Of a stretch of DNA of 55,414 nucleotides, positions 36,640 through 48,622 are shown piece after piece; position 1 is the stretch's first letter, and every line of letters starts with the position of its first letter. The DNA is from Ectopseudomonas mendocina. Its GTDB lineage: Bacteria; Pseudomonadota; Gammaproteobacteria; Pseudomonadales; Pseudomonadaceae. The notes under the pieces were generated by a model. It ran no database searches. It saw nothing but the letters and a program-made list of their open reading frames with translations, and was not told the DNA's origin. The stretch spans positions 1 to 55,414 of the forward strand of contig NZ_VRYE01000021.1 of the NCBI RefSeq assembly GCF_008041835.1, in the 5' to 3' direction. The translations under genes were made by a program, and so were the position numbers.

Positions 36640-38016
36640 TCAGCACTCGACCTGGCTCACCGCCAGGCCGCCGCGCGAGGTTTCCTTGTACTTGTCGTGC
36701 ATGTCGGCGCCGGTGTCACGCATGGTGCGAATCACCAGGTCCAGCGAGATGTGGTGATCGCCGTCGCCGCGCAGGGCCATCTGCGCCGCGTTGATCGCCT
36801 TCACCGCGGCGATCGCGTTGCGCTCGATGCACGGCACCTGCACCAGCCCGCCGACCGGGTCGCAGGTCAGCCCCAGGTTGTGCTCCAGGCCGATCTCGGC
36901 AGCGTTCTCCAGCTGCTCGGGGCTAGCGCCGAGCACTTCGGCCAAACCCGCCGCGGCCATGGCGCAGGCCGAGCCCACCTCGCCCTGGCAGCCGACTTCG
37001 GCGCCGGAGATCGAGGCGTTCTTCTTGCACAGGATGCCCACCGCGGCGGCGGCCAGCAGGAAGTCGACCACGTCGGCGTCGCTGGCATCCGGGTTGAAGC
37101 GCATGTAGTAGTGCAGCACCGCCGGGATGATCCCCGCCGCGCCGTTGGTCGGTGCGGTGACCATGCGCCCGCCGGCGGCGTTTTCCTCGTTGACCGCCAG
37201 GGCGTAGAGGTTGACCCATTCCATGGCGCTCATGGTGCTGCCGATCACGTTGGGCTTGCCCAGCTCCTGCAGGCTGCGGTGCAGCTTGGCCGCGCGCCGG
37301 CGCACATTCAGCCCGCCGGGGAGGATGCCCTCCTCGCGCAGGCCGTTGGCCACGCAGTCCTGCATGGCCTGCCACAGCCCGAGCAGGCCGGCGCGGATCT
37401 CGGCCTCGCTGCGCCAGGCCTTTTCGTTGGCCAGCATCAGCTGCGACACGCGCAGGCCATGCTGGCGGCACAGGCGCAGCAGCTCGGCGCCGCTGGAGAA
37501 ATCGTAGGGCAGCGCGGCGTGGTCCTGGTCCAGCGCGCCGGTAGCGGCCTGCGCGGCATCGACGACGAAACCGCCGCCCACCGAGTAGTAGGTGTCGGCA
37601 TGCAGCTCGCCGCCCTCGCCCTCGGCCACCAGGGTCATGGCGTTGGGGTGGTAGGGCAGGCTCTCCTCCAGCAGGCGCATGTCGCGCGCCCAGTCGAAGG
37701 CGACCGGCAGGCGGCCGTCGAGCAGCAGCTCGCCGCGCTCGAGCAGCGTGGCGATGCGCGGGGCGATCTGCGCCGGGTCGATGCGATCCGGCCACTCGCC
37801 CATCAGGCCCATGATCACCGCACGGTCGCTGCCGTGGCCGACGCCGGTGGCCGACAGCGAGCCATACAGGCGCACTTCGATGCGCCGCACCCGCGCCAGC
37901 AGCTGGCGCTCGCGCAGCGCCTCGACGAACAGCGCGGCGGCGCGCATCGGCCCCACGGTGTGCGAGCTGGACGGCCCGATGCCGATCTTGAACAGGTCGA
38001 ATACGCTGATAGCCAC
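36640..38016 (-). CDS. sdaB: L-serine ammonia-lyase (dehydratase)
   Basis: 458 residues, the single-chain Fe-S form. Visible are [38 protein letters not shown], and the cysteines in [19 protein letters not shown] and [10 protein letters not shown] that hold the [4Fe-4S] cluster. It converts serine to pyruvate and ammonia. It completes the route creatine - sarcosine - glycine - serine - pyruvate. It is upstream of the GbdR-like gene on the same strand, with an 18-base gap from its stop to that gene's leader. Confidence 0.93.
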   Translation of the reverse strand: MAISVFDLFKIGIGPSSSHTVGPMRAAALFVEALRERQLLARVRRIEVRLYGSLSATGVGHGSDRAVIMGLMGEWPDRIDPAQIAPRIATLLERGELLLDGRLPVAFDWARDMRLLEESLPYHPNAMTLVAEGEGGELHADTYYSVGGGFVVDAAQAATGALDQDHAALPYDFSSGAELLRLCRQHGLRVSQLMLANEKAWRSEAEIRAGLLGLWQAMQDCVANGLREEGILPGGLNVRRRAAKLHRSLQELGKPNVIGSTMSAMEWVNLYALAVNEENAAGGRMVTAPTNGAAGIIPAVLHYYMRFNPDASDADVVDFLLAAAAVGILCKKNASISGAEVGCQGEVGSACAMAAAGLAEVLGASPEQLENAAEIGLEHNLGLTCDPVGGLVQVPCIERNAIAAVKAINAAQMALRGDGDHHISLDLVIRTMRDTGADMHDKYKETSRGGLAVSQVEC

Positions 38017-38130
38017 GAGAGGACTCCTTAGCTAGGATGCGCCTCAGGGCGCTGTACAGCGGATTCTCCGGTGTTGCCAGGCTGCAAATTTGTTCAACTT
38101 CGACGCGAAAGTGTTCATAGCTGCCCCTGC

Positions 38131-38591
38131 AGTTATGCACTCCGCTCAAGAGGATTAAGCTGTGGATAAACCGTGCATAGCGCGCGTCGCCCCAGCATCT
38201 GCAGGGGCTGCCGGGTCGCGGTCATTTCCTGATCGATATCAAGCAGTTAACAATGCAGACCATGCACAGAAGCGGTGGACTAGCCTGTGGAAAAGCTGTC
38301 AGCAGATGGCTGCCACCCTTGCCAGCGCTACCGCTGAGGGTCGTGTTTGATATCCATACAGCCACGCCGACTCCCTGGCTTATCCACCAGCGACATGGGC
38401 GAGAGGCGAGGATCGGTTGGGGATATGCACAGAAGATGTGGATGAAACTGTGCATAGGCTGTTCGACGCAGGCGCGAAGCCAGAGCAGCCTGGGCTTGCC
38501 GAGATGCGGCTAAAAATCGAACAGGATCAGGGAGATAGAGCAGGCTTGTGCACAAATACTGTGGGCGGCACTGTGCATGGCCTGTGGAAAC
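38131..38591. promoter_or_regulatory. Cluster of DnaA-box-like sequences in a 638-bp non-coding gap
   Basis: The gap 38017-38654 has no credible gene. It holds a perfect DnaA box TGTGGATAA (38161) and single-mismatch versions TTATGCACT (38133), TTATCCACC (38380), ATATGCACA (38423), TGTGGATGA (38437), TGTGCATAG (38449) and TTGTGCACA (38546), plus weaker TGTGGAAAA/TGTGGAAAC and TGTGCATGG. The count is far above chance for this length. Binding of DnaA, or of another protein with a TGTGNA site, is inference. Confidence 0.5.
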
Positions 38592-38654
38592 ATGGCGCCG
38601 GGCCAGAGCCCATGGGGCTCCGGCGCCAGCGCCTGCTATTTGCTCAACGACGCC

Positions 38655-38954
38655 TTACGGCTTGAGCTTGCCAGCACAGCTGCTGGAGGCATTCACCAGA
38701 CGCTGCTGCATGGCAGGGTCAGGTGGGGACTGTCGGCTGATTTCCTGCAATTCAGCTTCACTGAATTCCTGGCTGACCTTGGTCGCAGCGCAGTCGCAAT
38801 AAGCGCGCAATTGCGGCTCTTCGTAGCCTGCCGGCGCGCCAGCGATGCACTGCTGAACGAACTCGGTCTTGGCGTTATCCGACCACTCGGCAGCGGAAAC
38901 GGGCAACGCCACGGCCAGCGGCAGGGCAAGGGCGAGCAGGTGACGATAAGTCAT
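38655..38954 (-). CDS. Small exported four-cysteine protein
   Basis: 99 residues. Signal peptide (RHLLALALPLAVALPVSAA), then a helical domain with four Cys (QQCIAG, AYCDCAATKV, SSSCAGKLKP) likely forming two disulfides in the periplasm. I recognise it only as a Pseudomonas hypothetical. Divergent from the threonine aldolase gene. Confidence 0.75.
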   Translation of the reverse strand: MTYRHLLALALPLAVALPVSAAEWSDNAKTEFVQQCIAGAPAGYEEPQLRAYCDCAATKVSQEFSEAELQEISRQSPPDPAMQQRLVNASSSCAGKLKP

Positions 38955-39192
38955 ATGACACTCCTTCTCTTGATTGCGGAAGGCGGAGCGAATGCCGCCC
39001 TCTGCCAGTTGTGAACCCCCCGTTACGGGGCAAGTTCCATCTTTTTGCCGAACGGCCAGCCACGTAACGACCCAGCAGTACGCATCCGCACAACAACTCG
39101 TCGCGACTGCGGACGCCCTCCGCAGAGGCCCGAGAGTAAAATTCGCGCTTTGCCGGCAGCATCGCCTGCAGGCTTTTCAGAAGGAACGCGCC

Positions 39193-40233
39193 ATGCCCGA
39201 CAATGCCCAGCAATTCGCCAGCGACAACTACTCCGGCATCTGTCCCGAAGCCTGGGCCGCCATGGCCGAGGCCAACCAAGGCCACCAGCGCGCCTACGGC
39301 GATGACGAATGGACGGCGCGCGCTGCCGACCACTTCCGCCGCCTGTTCGAGACCGACTGCGAGGTGTTCTTCGCCTTCAACGGCACCGCCGCCAACTCCC
39401 TGGCTCTGGCCTCGCTGTGCCAGAGCTACCACAGCGTGATCTGCTCGGAAACCGCCCACGTCGAGACCGACGAATGCGGCGCGCCGGAGTTCTTCTCCAA
39501 CGGCTCCAAACTGCTGCTGGCCAAGACCGAGAACGGCAAACTCACGCCGCAAGCGATCCGCGAAATTGCCCGCAAGCGTCAGGATATCCACTACCCGAAA
39601 CCGCGCGTGGTCACCCTCACCCAGGCCACCGAAGTCGGCACCGTATACAGCGCGGAAGAAGTCCGCGCCATCAGCCAGGTTTGCGAGGAACTGGGCCTGC
39701 ACCTGCACATGGACGGCGCACGCTTCTCCAACGCCTGCGCCTTCCTCGGCTGCAGCCCGGCGGAGCTGACCTGGAAGGCCGGCGTCGACGTGCTGTGTTT
39801 CGGCGGCACCAAGAACGGCATGGCCGTCGGTGAGGCCATCGTCTTCTTCAACAAGGATCTGGCCGAGGACTTCGACTACCGCTGCAAGCAGGCCGGCCAA
39901 CTGGCCTCGAAGATGCGCTACCTGTCCGCGCCCTGGGTCGGCATCCTGCAGAACGATGTCTGGTTGAAATACGCCAACCACGCCAACCGCTGCGCGCAGT
40001 TGCTCGCCAGTCTGGTGGCGGATGTCCCCGGCGTCAGCCTGATGTTCCCGGTACAGGCCAACGGCGTGTTCCTGCAACTGTCGGAGCCGGCCATCGCCGC
40101 CCTCACCGCCCGTGGCTGGCGCTTCTACACCTTCATTGGCGCCGGCGGCGCACGCTTCATGTGCAGCTGGGATACCGAAGAGGCCCGCGTACGCCAGCTC
40201 GCCGCCGATATCCGTGAAGTGATGAGCGCCTGA
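39193..40233 (+). CDS. ltaE: Low-specificity L-threonine aldolase
   Basis: 346 residues from ATG at 39193 (AAGGAACG upstream). PLP fold type I: HMDGARFSNACAFLG and the PLP lysine in LCFGGTKNGMAVGEAIVFF. It cleaves threonine to glycine and acetaldehyde; the reverse flux from glycine is also possible. In P. aeruginosa an orthologue lies between gbcB and glyA1, the same neighbourhood as here. It adds glycine or threonine exchange to the betaine/sarcosine pathway. Confidence 0.93.
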   Translation: MPDNAQQFASDNYSGICPEAWAAMAEANQGHQRAYGDDEWTARAADHFRRLFETDCEVFFAFNGTAANSLALASLCQSYHSVICSETAHVETDECGAPEFFSNGSKLLLAKTENGKLTPQAIREIARKRQDIHYPKPRVVTLTQATEVGTVYSAEEVRAISQVCEELGLHLHMDGARFSNACAFLGCSPAELTWKAGVDVLCFGGTKNGMAVGEAIVFFNKDLAEDFDYRCKQAGQLASKMRYLSAPWVGILQNDVWLKYANHANRCAQLLASLVADVPGVSLMFPVQANGVFLQLSEPAIAALTARGWRFYTFIGAGGARFMCSWDTEEARVRQLAADIREVMSA

Positions 40234-40276
40234 ATAACGCTCTGACATGCCCGAGGAAGGGGCTTGAGCTGCGACC

Positions 40277-40334
40277 GTAGCCCGGATGCAATCCGGGGCA
40301 ATCGCTCAACCGCCCCGGATTTCATCCGGGCTAC
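40277..40334. repeat. REP inverted repeat (GTAGCCCGGATG type)
   Basis: GTAGCCCGGATGCAATCCGG and its complement ending CCGGGCTAC; between the convergent ends of ltaE and gbcB. Confidence 0.85.
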
Positions 40335-40383
40335 AGACTAAGCCGCGCACTCGTGGGAGGGGCTTCAGCCGCGACCGTGACGA

Positions 40384-41487
40384 TCAGTAATCGATCGCCA
40401 CATCCCCTTTCGGCACGCTGCAGCACGACAGGATATAGCCCTCGGCCACGTCCTCGTCGGTGATGCCACCGTTGTGCTCCATGTCCACCTCGCCCGCCGT
40501 CTTCATCACCTTGCAGGTGCCGCAGATACCCATGCCGCAGGCCTTGGGAATATGCAGACCGAGTTTGGCAGCGGCGGCATGTACCGTCTCGCCGGGCGCC
40601 ACGCGAATGCTCTTGCCGGTGCTGACGAACTCCACCTGATTGAGCTCGGCCACCGGCACTTCCGGCGCGTCGGCGGCCTCGGCGGCCAGCTCCTTGACCT
40701 CGGCGCGAATCTCCGGCGGCGTCGGGCCGAAGGCTTCCTCGTGGTAGCGGCTCATGTCGTAACCAGAGACTTCAAGCAGGCGCTTGACTGCCGCCATGTA
40801 GGGCGTAGGGCCGCAGCAGAAGATCTCGCGCTCCAGGTAGTCCGGGGCGATCATCTCCAGCATCGGCTTGTTCAGGTAACCGCGATAACCGGCCCAGGAT
40901 TCACCCAGGCCATGCTTTTCGCAGATCACATGCAGGCTGAAGTTGTTGATGCGCGCGGCCATGTGCTCCAGCTCGCGCTGGTAGATGATGTCCTTGGGCG
41001 AACGGGCGCTGTGTACGAAGACCATGTCGACGTTGGCGTTGGTGTCGTAGAACCAGCGCGCCATCGACATCACCGGGGTAATGCCGACGCCACCGGAGAG
41101 GTAGAGCACTTTTTCGGACGGGAAATCGATGGCGTTGAACAGCCCGACCGGGCCATGCACCGGCACCTCGTCGCCTTCCTTGAGGTTGTCATGCAGCCAG
41201 TTCGACACCTTGCCACCGGGTACGCGCTTGATGGTGATGGAGAAGCTGTAAGGCACCGAAGGCGAGCTGGAAATGGTGTAGGAACGCATGATCGGCTGAC
41301 CGTCGATCTCCAGCTCCAGGGTAACGAACTGCCCCGGCTTGAAGAAAAACAGTACCGGCTGATCGGCCATGAAGCAGAAGGTGCGCACGTCCCAGGTTTC
41401 CTGGATCACCTTGACGCAACGCACCAGATGGCGGCCGTTGGTCCAGGTCTGGGTGGTAACCGGGTTGAGGAAGGCATTGGTGGTCAT
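40384..41487 (-). CDS. gbcB: Glycine betaine demethylase reductase subunit
   Basis: 367 residues. A ferredoxin-NADP-reductase-type FAD domain (IMRSYTISSSPSVPYSF), an NAD(P)H domain (VLYLSGGVGITPVMSMARW) and a C-terminal plant-type [2Fe-2S] ferredoxin (CGMGICGTCKV, last Cys in YILSCCSVPKG). It passes electrons from NAD(P)H to GbcA. Divergent from gbcA over 313 bases. Normal length and architecture. Confidence 0.95.
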   Translation of the reverse strand: MTTNAFLNPVTTQTWTNGRHLVRCVKVIQETWDVRTFCFMADQPVLFFFKPGQFVTLELEIDGQPIMRSYTISSSPSVPYSFSITIKRVPGGKVSNWLHDNLKEGDEVPVHGPVGLFNAIDFPSEKVLYLSGGVGITPVMSMARWFYDTNANVDMVFVHSARSPKDIIYQRELEHMAARINNFSLHVICEKHGLGESWAGYRGYLNKPMLEMIAPDYLEREIFCCGPTPYMAAVKRLLEVSGYDMSRYHEEAFGPTPPEIRAEVKELAAEAADAPEVPVAELNQVEFVSTGKSIRVAPGETVHAAAAKLGLHIPKACGMGICGTCKVMKTAGEVDMEHNGGITDEDVAEGYILSCCSVPKGDVAIDY

Positions 41488-41800
41488 GCACGGCTCTCCA
41501 CGCGGCCGGATGTCGGCCTATATGGCTGCGATTGTGCGAAAGCCCGTGCGCCTTCATTTATCCATCCGCGACATCCGCATGCTTATCGCGACCTGCCCCA
41601 TGCCACGGGCTCTGGCGCGTCGGAAACGAATCCGGCCATGTCGCCCATGGATAAGGTTTGCCCGTGCGCCGGCTCCACACTCGCCACAACCAGCATGCAC
41701 GCCCCTTGCAGGCAGCAGCGATTGCTCAAGACCTTGCGGCAAACACCGTATCAGCCACTATTTCCGGCAGGCGCGAGGCGCCCGCCAATGAGGAGCCACC
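41488..41800. promoter_or_regulatory. Divergent gbcB/gbcA promoter region
   Basis: 313 bases with the promoters of both subunits. It contains two CGCGAC motifs about 24 bases apart (near 41569 and 41588), each preceded by TTATC in one case. In P. aeruginosa GbdR activates both genes; direct operators cannot be fixed by eye. Confidence 0.45.
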
Positions 41801-43087
41801 ATGGACTGCACCCAAAATCTGAGCCTGGGCGACCCGCTGGAGCCTGTGCGCAAGGCCACTGCCCAGATACTGCACGAGCGCGACCATAGTTTCTCGCTGC
41901 CACAGCCGTTCTACAACGACGAGCGCCTGTTCCAGGTCGACATGCAGGAGATCTTCCACAAGGAGTGGCTGATCGCCGGCATGACCTGCGAAATCCCGGC
42001 CAAGGGCAACTTCCTCACCCTGCAGATCGGCGACAACCCGATCATTGTCATTCGCGGTGCCGAAGGTCAGATCCACGCCTTCCACAACGTCTGCCGCCAC
42101 CGTGGCTCGCGCCTGTGCGTGTCGGACAAAGGCAAGGTCGCCAAGCTGGTCTGCCCCTACCACCAGTGGACCTACGAGCTGGACGGCCGCCTGCTGTTCG
42201 CCGGCAGCGAAATGGGCGAAGGCTTCGACCTCAAGGACTACAGCCTCAAACCGGTCAACTGCAAGAGCGCAGGCGGCTTCATCTTCATCAGCCTGGCAGA
42301 CAACCCGCCGGCCATCGACGAGTTCCTGAGCACCCTGGCTCACTACATGGAGCCGTACGACATGCAGAACACCAAGGTCGCCGTGCAGAGCGTTATGCAC
42401 GAGAAGGCCAACTGGAAGCTGGTGATGGAAAACAACCGCGAGTGCTACCACTGCAACGGTTCGCACCCGGAACTACTCAACACCCTGCTGGAATGGGATG
42501 ACGTCACCGACCCACGCGCCAGCCAGGCGTTCAAGGACCAGGTCGCCGAATGCACCAGCCGCTGGGACAAGGACAACATCCCCTACGCCCACGCCAGCTT
42601 CGGCCTGCGCAACCGCATCGTGCGCATGCCGCTGCTCAAGGGCACCGTCTCCATGACCCTGGACGGCAAGCCGGGCTGCAACAAGCTGATGGGCCGCATC
42701 ACCGACCCGGACCTGGGCTCCATGCGCATCCTGCACTTGCCGCATTCGTGGAACCACTGCATGGGCGATCACTTGATCAACTTCACCGTGTGGCCGGTCA
42801 GCGCCCAGGAGACGATCGTCATCACCAAATGGCTGGTGCACAAGGATGCAGTAGAAGGCGTCGACTATGACGTGGCGCGCCTGCGCCAGGTGTGGGACGC
42901 CACCAACGACCAGGACCGCCGTCTGGGCGAGGAAAACCAGCGCGGCATCAACTCCACCGCCTACCAGCCGGGCCCGTACTCCAAGACCTACGAGTTCGGC
43001 GTGATCAACTTCCTCGACTGGTACAGCGAGCGCATGCTCAACAACCTCGGCGACACCCCGGCGCAACTGCGCCAGGTAGAGGGCTGA
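41801..43087 (+). CDS. gbcA: Glycine betaine monooxygenase (Rieske oxygenase subunit)
   Basis: 428 residues. Rieske cluster ligands Cys98, His100, Cys118 and His121 (NVCRHRGSRL and VCPYHQW) and mononuclear iron ligands around His217 and His222 (NNRECYHCNGSHPEL). Demethylates glycine betaine to dimethylglycine and formaldehyde with GbcB. ATG at 41801 behind GAGGAG. The formaldehyde is removed by FdhA. No dgcAB (dimethylglycine dehydrogenase) is in this window. Confidence 0.96.
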   Translation: MDCTQNLSLGDPLEPVRKATAQILHERDHSFSLPQPFYNDERLFQVDMQEIFHKEWLIAGMTCEIPAKGNFLTLQIGDNPIIVIRGAEGQIHAFHNVCRHRGSRLCVSDKGKVAKLVCPYHQWTYELDGRLLFAGSEMGEGFDLKDYSLKPVNCKSAGGFIFISLADNPPAIDEFLSTLAHYMEPYDMQNTKVAVQSVMHEKANWKLVMENNRECYHCNGSHPELLNTLLEWDDVTDPRASQAFKDQVAECTSRWDKDNIPYAHASFGLRNRIVRMPLLKGTVSMTLDGKPGCNKLMGRITDPDLGSMRILHLPHSWNHCMGDHLINFTVWPVSAQETIVITKWLVHKDAVEGVDYDVARLRQVWDATNDQDRRLGEENQRGINSTAYQPGPYSKTYEFGVINFLDWYSERMLNNLGDTPAQLRQVEG

Positions 43088-43230
43088 CGCCGCCCCGCTG
43101 GGCCATGCCAGTGGCCGGCCTCATTAAGCCGGCCACTTCCCCCCGTAAGCCTCCCCGCAGCAAGCGCATCACAGAACGCCGAGCGCTGGCTGGCTCAGCA
43201 CAAACGCCGCGCGGGCGCGCAGACTGATCC

Positions 43231-43860
43231 CTACTGAGCGTCGCCCTTGAAGCCCTTGGCGACGTAGTACACCTCACGCGAACGCGGACGCGAGGCTGCC
43301 GGCTTGCGCACCATGACCTTCTCGAAGGAACGCCGGACGTCGCGCAGGTACTCATCCGAACCCTCGCCCTGAAACACCTTGGCGACGAAGTTGCCGCCAG
43401 GCTTGAGCACCTGTCGGGCCATGTCCAGCACCAGCTCCACCAGATACATCGACGCCGCCTGATCGGCCACGCCGACGCCGCTGATGTTGGGGGCGATGTC
43501 AGAGACGATCAGATCCGGGCGACGACCATCGAGCAGATCGAGAATCTGCTGGAACACCTTGTCATCGGTGAAGTCACCCTGGATGAAGTCGACGTTATCG
43601 AGCGAATCCATCGGCAGGATGTCGCTGGCGATTACCCGGCCGGTGGCCCCCACCATACGTCCGGCGATCTGCGACCAGCCACCGGGGGCCGAGCCCAGGT
43701 CCATCATCAGCATACCGGGACGAATCAGCTTGTCCTTTTCGTTGAGCTCGATCAGCTTGTAGGCGGCACGCGAGCGGTAGCCGTCCTTCTGCGCCTGCTT
43801 CACGTAGGGATCGTTCACATGTTCGTTCAGCCAGCGGCTGCTGCTTTTTGAGCGTTTCAT
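43231..43860 (-). CDS. RlmE/FtsJ-type rRNA 2'-O-methyltransferase
   Basis: 209 residues, full length for RlmE. SAM site [20 protein letters not shown], catalytic K-D-K-E pattern seen as Lys37, [18 protein letters not shown] and [10 protein letters not shown]. RlmE methylates U2552 of 23S rRNA. The sequence looks diverged from the P. aeruginosa RrmJ I remember, and the usual yhbY and ftsH neighbours are missing, so this may be an extra copy. Single gene, divergent from a SpoU-type methyltransferase. Confidence 0.85.
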   Translation of the reverse strand: MKRSKSSSRWLNEHVNDPYVKQAQKDGYRSRAAYKLIELNEKDKLIRPGMLMMDLGSAPGGWSQIAGRMVGATGRVIASDILPMDSLDNVDFIQGDFTDDKVFQQILDLLDGRRPDLIVSDIAPNISGVGVADQAASMYLVELVLDMARQVLKPGGNFVAKVFQGEGSDEYLRDVRRSFEKVMVRKPAASRPRSREVYYVAKGFKGDAQ

Positions 43861-44062
43861 CGTTCAACCAGATCAATTCCAGGAAGGCAGCCCGCCGGCA
43901 TGGTGACCCGGGCTGCACAATTGTCGCGAGTATAAGCCATCGCAGCCCTCCGGCTCACGCCGGCCGGCCCTGCAGCCTGACAGCCCGCGGGGTGGCAGGT
44001 ACAATCGCAGCGGCCTCGCTACCGCGAGGAGCCCCGCTTTCACGCCCCTTTCCAGGCCTTCC

Positions 44063-44788
44063 ATGAAACTCGACGACGTCAAGAAACTGCAGCAGAAAAA
44101 GTACCGGGAGCAATTCGGCCACTTCCTCGTCGAGGGCGAACACCTGGTGCTGGAACTGCAGAAAGCGGCGCAGCACGCGCCCCTGCTGGCGAGCAGCGAA
44201 CTCTACGTCACGGCCGCCTACGAGCACTGGCAGAGCCCGTTCAGGACGCACCTGATCAGTGACCGACAGATGGCGCAGATCGCCGACACCAAGACCCCGC
44301 AGGGAGTCATCGCGGTAGTGCCGATGGCGGCGATTGGCGCCAGCCCGTCGGCGCCGGCCAGCAAGGCCATTTACCTGCACGAAATCCAGGACCCCGGCAA
44401 CCTCGGCACCATCCTGCGCAGTCTGGCCTGGTTCGGCGGCTTCCGCTGCCTGCTCAGCCCCGGCAGCGTCGACCCTTTCAATCCCAAGGTGGTGCGCGCC
44501 AGCATGGGGGCAATCTTTCACACCCCCATCGAGCAGGATGTCAGCCTCGACAGCCTGAGCACACGTTTTGCACGCATCGCCTGCCTCGACATGCAGGGCC
44601 AAAGCCTGCGCGCGCCGGACTTCGCGCAGGCCGACTGCTACCTGTTCGGCAATGAAGCGCGCGGCGTCCCCAGCCAGGCGCTGAGCGAGCTCAACGCCAC
44701 GCCGTTTACCATTGCCGGCAGCGGCGCGATCGAGTCACTGAACCTGGCCAGCACGGTAAACATCTGCGTATATGAGTTGAGCCGCTAG
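44063..44788 (+). CDS. SpoU/TrmH-family RNA 2'-O-methyltransferase
   Basis: 241 residues. A short N-terminal substrate domain (KKLQQKKYREQFGHFLVEGE) precedes a SPOUT domain with the three motifs HEIQDPGNLGTILRSL, YLFGNEARGVP and GAIESLNLAST. Target RNA is unknown; relatives modify 23S rRNA or tRNA. Start ATG at 44063. It ends at the shared terminator with typA. Confidence 0.9.
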   Translation: MKLDDVKKLQQKKYREQFGHFLVEGEHLVLELQKAAQHAPLLASSELYVTAAYEHWQSPFRTHLISDRQMAQIADTKTPQGVIAVVPMAAIGASPSAPASKAIYLHEIQDPGNLGTILRSLAWFGGFRCLLSPGSVDPFNPKVVRASMGAIFHTPIEQDVSLDSLSTRFARIACLDMQGQSLRAPDFAQADCYLFGNEARGVPSQALSELNATPFTIAGSGAIESLNLASTVNICVYELSR

Positions 44789-44831
44789 CTCGCGACTCAT
44801 GCCCGCGCGTCCCGGCGCTCGGCGAAACCAA

Positions 44832-44865
44832 AAAAGCCCCGCCAGAGCGACCTGGCGGGGCTTTT
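44832..44865. terminator. Bidirectional terminator between the RNA methyltransferase gene and typA
   Basis: AAAAGCCCCGCCAG and CTGGCGGGGCTTTT form a 14-base-pair stem with a six-base loop, with A and T runs on both sides. Confidence 0.95.
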
Positions 44866-44884
44866 CATTTCAGCCTGAAGCGAC

Positions 44885-46705
<1,821 letters not shown>

Positions 46706-46838
46706 TGTGTATGTCTCGATCAGAGGATTCGGTGCATCGCCCAGCCTGGGCGAAAAATATGAAGAGCGTAGGTGTGGTCAGCGCGCCGTGTGGTCGGGAG
46801 GGCGATGGCGGATGCTGCCGCCATACAATCCGGGCACC

Positions 46839-48293
46839 TTATGCCGGGCGATAAACGCGCACATTGGCATGCCCCTCGCTCAGCAAGTGATGGGCGTGCA
46901 GGCGACTCATCACGCCCTTATCGCAATACAGCAGGTACTGGCGGTTCTCATCCAGTTCCTTGAATTTGTTGTTCAGCGCATAAAACGGCAGCGCCTGCAC
47001 TTCGATGCCCGGCACGGCCAGGGGCTGGTCTTCGGCAGCATCGGGGTGACGGATATCGATGACGATCTGACCAGCCAGCGCTTCCCCTACTTCCTCGACC
47101 TGCACGTCCTTGCCCAACTCGTCGATCACGCGGTCGATGGGCAACTGAGTAGCCCGCTCGAGGGCACGGTCGAGGATGGCCATGTCTAACTGCGCTTCCT
47201 CGTGCTCGATGCGGTAGGCGCGCGCCTTGGTGGTCGGGTTGACCGAGATCACGCCGCAGTATTCGGGCATGTTCTTGGCGAACTCGGCGGTGCCGATCTG
47301 CGTGGCGGTATCGATGATGTCCTGCTTGTGGCTGGCAATCAGCGGACGCATCACCAGCATGTCGGTGGCCGAATCGATCACCGCCAGGTTGGTCAGGGTC
47401 TGGCTCGATACCTGGCTGATCGCCTCGCCGGTGACCAGCGCTTCGATCTGCAGGTTTTCGGCAATACGGGTGGCCGCGCGCAGCATCATGCGTTTGAGGA
47501 TGACGCCCATCTGGCTGTTGTCGACCTTGCCGAGAATCTCGCCGACCACTTCCTCGAACGGCACGCTGATGAACAGCACGCGCTGCGAACGGCCGAACTT
47601 CTGCCAGATGTAATGCGCCACTTCCATCACGCCCAGTTCATGGGCTCGACCGCCGAGGTTGAAGAAGCAGAAGTGGCTGACCAGGCCGCGACGCATCATC
47701 TGGTAGGCCGCTACGGTGGAGTCGAAGCCGCCACTCATCAGCACCAGGGTCTGTTCCAGCGAACCGAGCGGATAGCCACCGAGCCCTTCGTGGCGGTTGT
47801 GCACCACGAAGAGGCGCTGGTCGCGAATTTCCATACGCACTTCGACTTCCGGTTTCTTCAGGTCGATACCGGCTGCACCGCACTCCTGACGCAGACGTGA
47901 ACCAACATGGCGTTCGACATCGATGGAACTGAACGCGTGCTTGCCGCCACGCTTGCAACGCACGGCGAAGATCTTGCCCGGCAACTGGTCGGCGTAGTGG
48001 CGTTTGCAGTGCTCGGTAATCTCGTCCAGATCGCCCAGCGGGTACTCATTCACCTCGAGGAACAGACCAATGCCCGGCGTGTTACGCAGGCGTTCGGTCA
48101 TCTCGGCCAGCAGCTTGGGATCGTCCAGATCGGTCTCGACCTCCAGATTGTCCCAGACACCGGTCACCCGAACGTCGGGGTCAAGATCACGCAGCACGGA
48201 GCGGATGTTCTTCCCCAACTGGCGGATGAACTGCTTGCGCACCGGGCGGCTCTTGATGGTGATTTCCGGGAAAACTTTGACGATCAGCTTCAT
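46839..48293 (-). CDS. thiI: tRNA 4-thiouridine sulfurtransferase
   Basis: 484 residues. N-terminal ferredoxin-like and THUMP domains, PP-loop [18 protein letters not shown], and a C-terminal rhodanese domain with the active Cys in [18 protein letters not shown]. Makes s4U8 in tRNA and supplies sulfur for thiamine. The start ATG at 48293 ([15 protein letters not shown]) is the conserved one; an upstream in-frame start is not. Confidence 0.96.
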   Translation of the reverse strand: MKLIVKVFPEITIKSRPVRKQFIRQLGKNIRSVLRDLDPDVRVTGVWDNLEVETDLDDPKLLAEMTERLRNTPGIGLFLEVNEYPLGDLDEITEHCKRHYADQLPGKIFAVRCKRGGKHAFSSIDVERHVGSRLRQECGAAGIDLKKPEVEVRMEIRDQRLFVVHNRHEGLGGYPLGSLEQTLVLMSGGFDSTVAAYQMMRRGLVSHFCFFNLGGRAHELGVMEVAHYIWQKFGRSQRVLFISVPFEEVVGEILGKVDNSQMGVILKRMMLRAATRIAENLQIEALVTGEAISQVSSQTLTNLAVIDSATDMLVMRPLIASHKQDIIDTATQIGTAEFAKNMPEYCGVISVNPTTKARAYRIEHEEAQLDMAILDRALERATQLPIDRVIDELGKDVQVEEVGEALAGQIVIDIRHPDAAEDQPLAVPGIEVQALPFYALNNKFKELDENRQYLLYCDKGVMSRLHAHHLLSEGHANVRVYRPA

Positions 48294-48389
48294 GAATAGG
48301 CCGCCCACACGGGGGACGAAAAAACAGGGGCGCGGATTATAGCGGAAATTGTTCAAGCCTTGACCAAAAATACTGCATCGACCACTTCA

Positions 48390-48524
48390 TGCACCAAAAT
48401 GATTCTTTATTGAAATTTCCAGACCCTAAACAGTGCAAATATTCCTGGCAAATGACGATGCAGGCGGCTCAATCCCTGAGTTTCGCGGCTTCTGCCCAAT
48501 ACAGGGCACTGGCATGCAATTTGC
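48390..48524 (+). promoter_or_regulatory. glnA regulatory region with sigma-54 promoter
   Basis: TGGCATGCAATTTGC (48510-48524) has the GG and GC of a sigma-54 promoter 12 bases apart. Upstream, TGCACCAAAATG at 48390 is half of an NtrC site (TGCACC then a degenerate right arm). This fits NtrC-activated glnA transcription about 100 bases before the ATG. Confidence 0.75.
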
Positions 48525-48622
48525 TCCCTTGTGAGGCAGGTCGCCCTGAAGGAGTATCCCGCCGGGCTTCACCGCACATATCAGGGCTCCACGAAGCGAG
48601 CCTTTTCCATCTGGAGGACAAC

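Noticed and set aside
48389..48622. Upstream in-frame start for glnA
   Set aside because: The extension has no GlnA homology and overlaps the sigma-54 promoter; the conserved MSKAVQLI start has a strong ribosome site.
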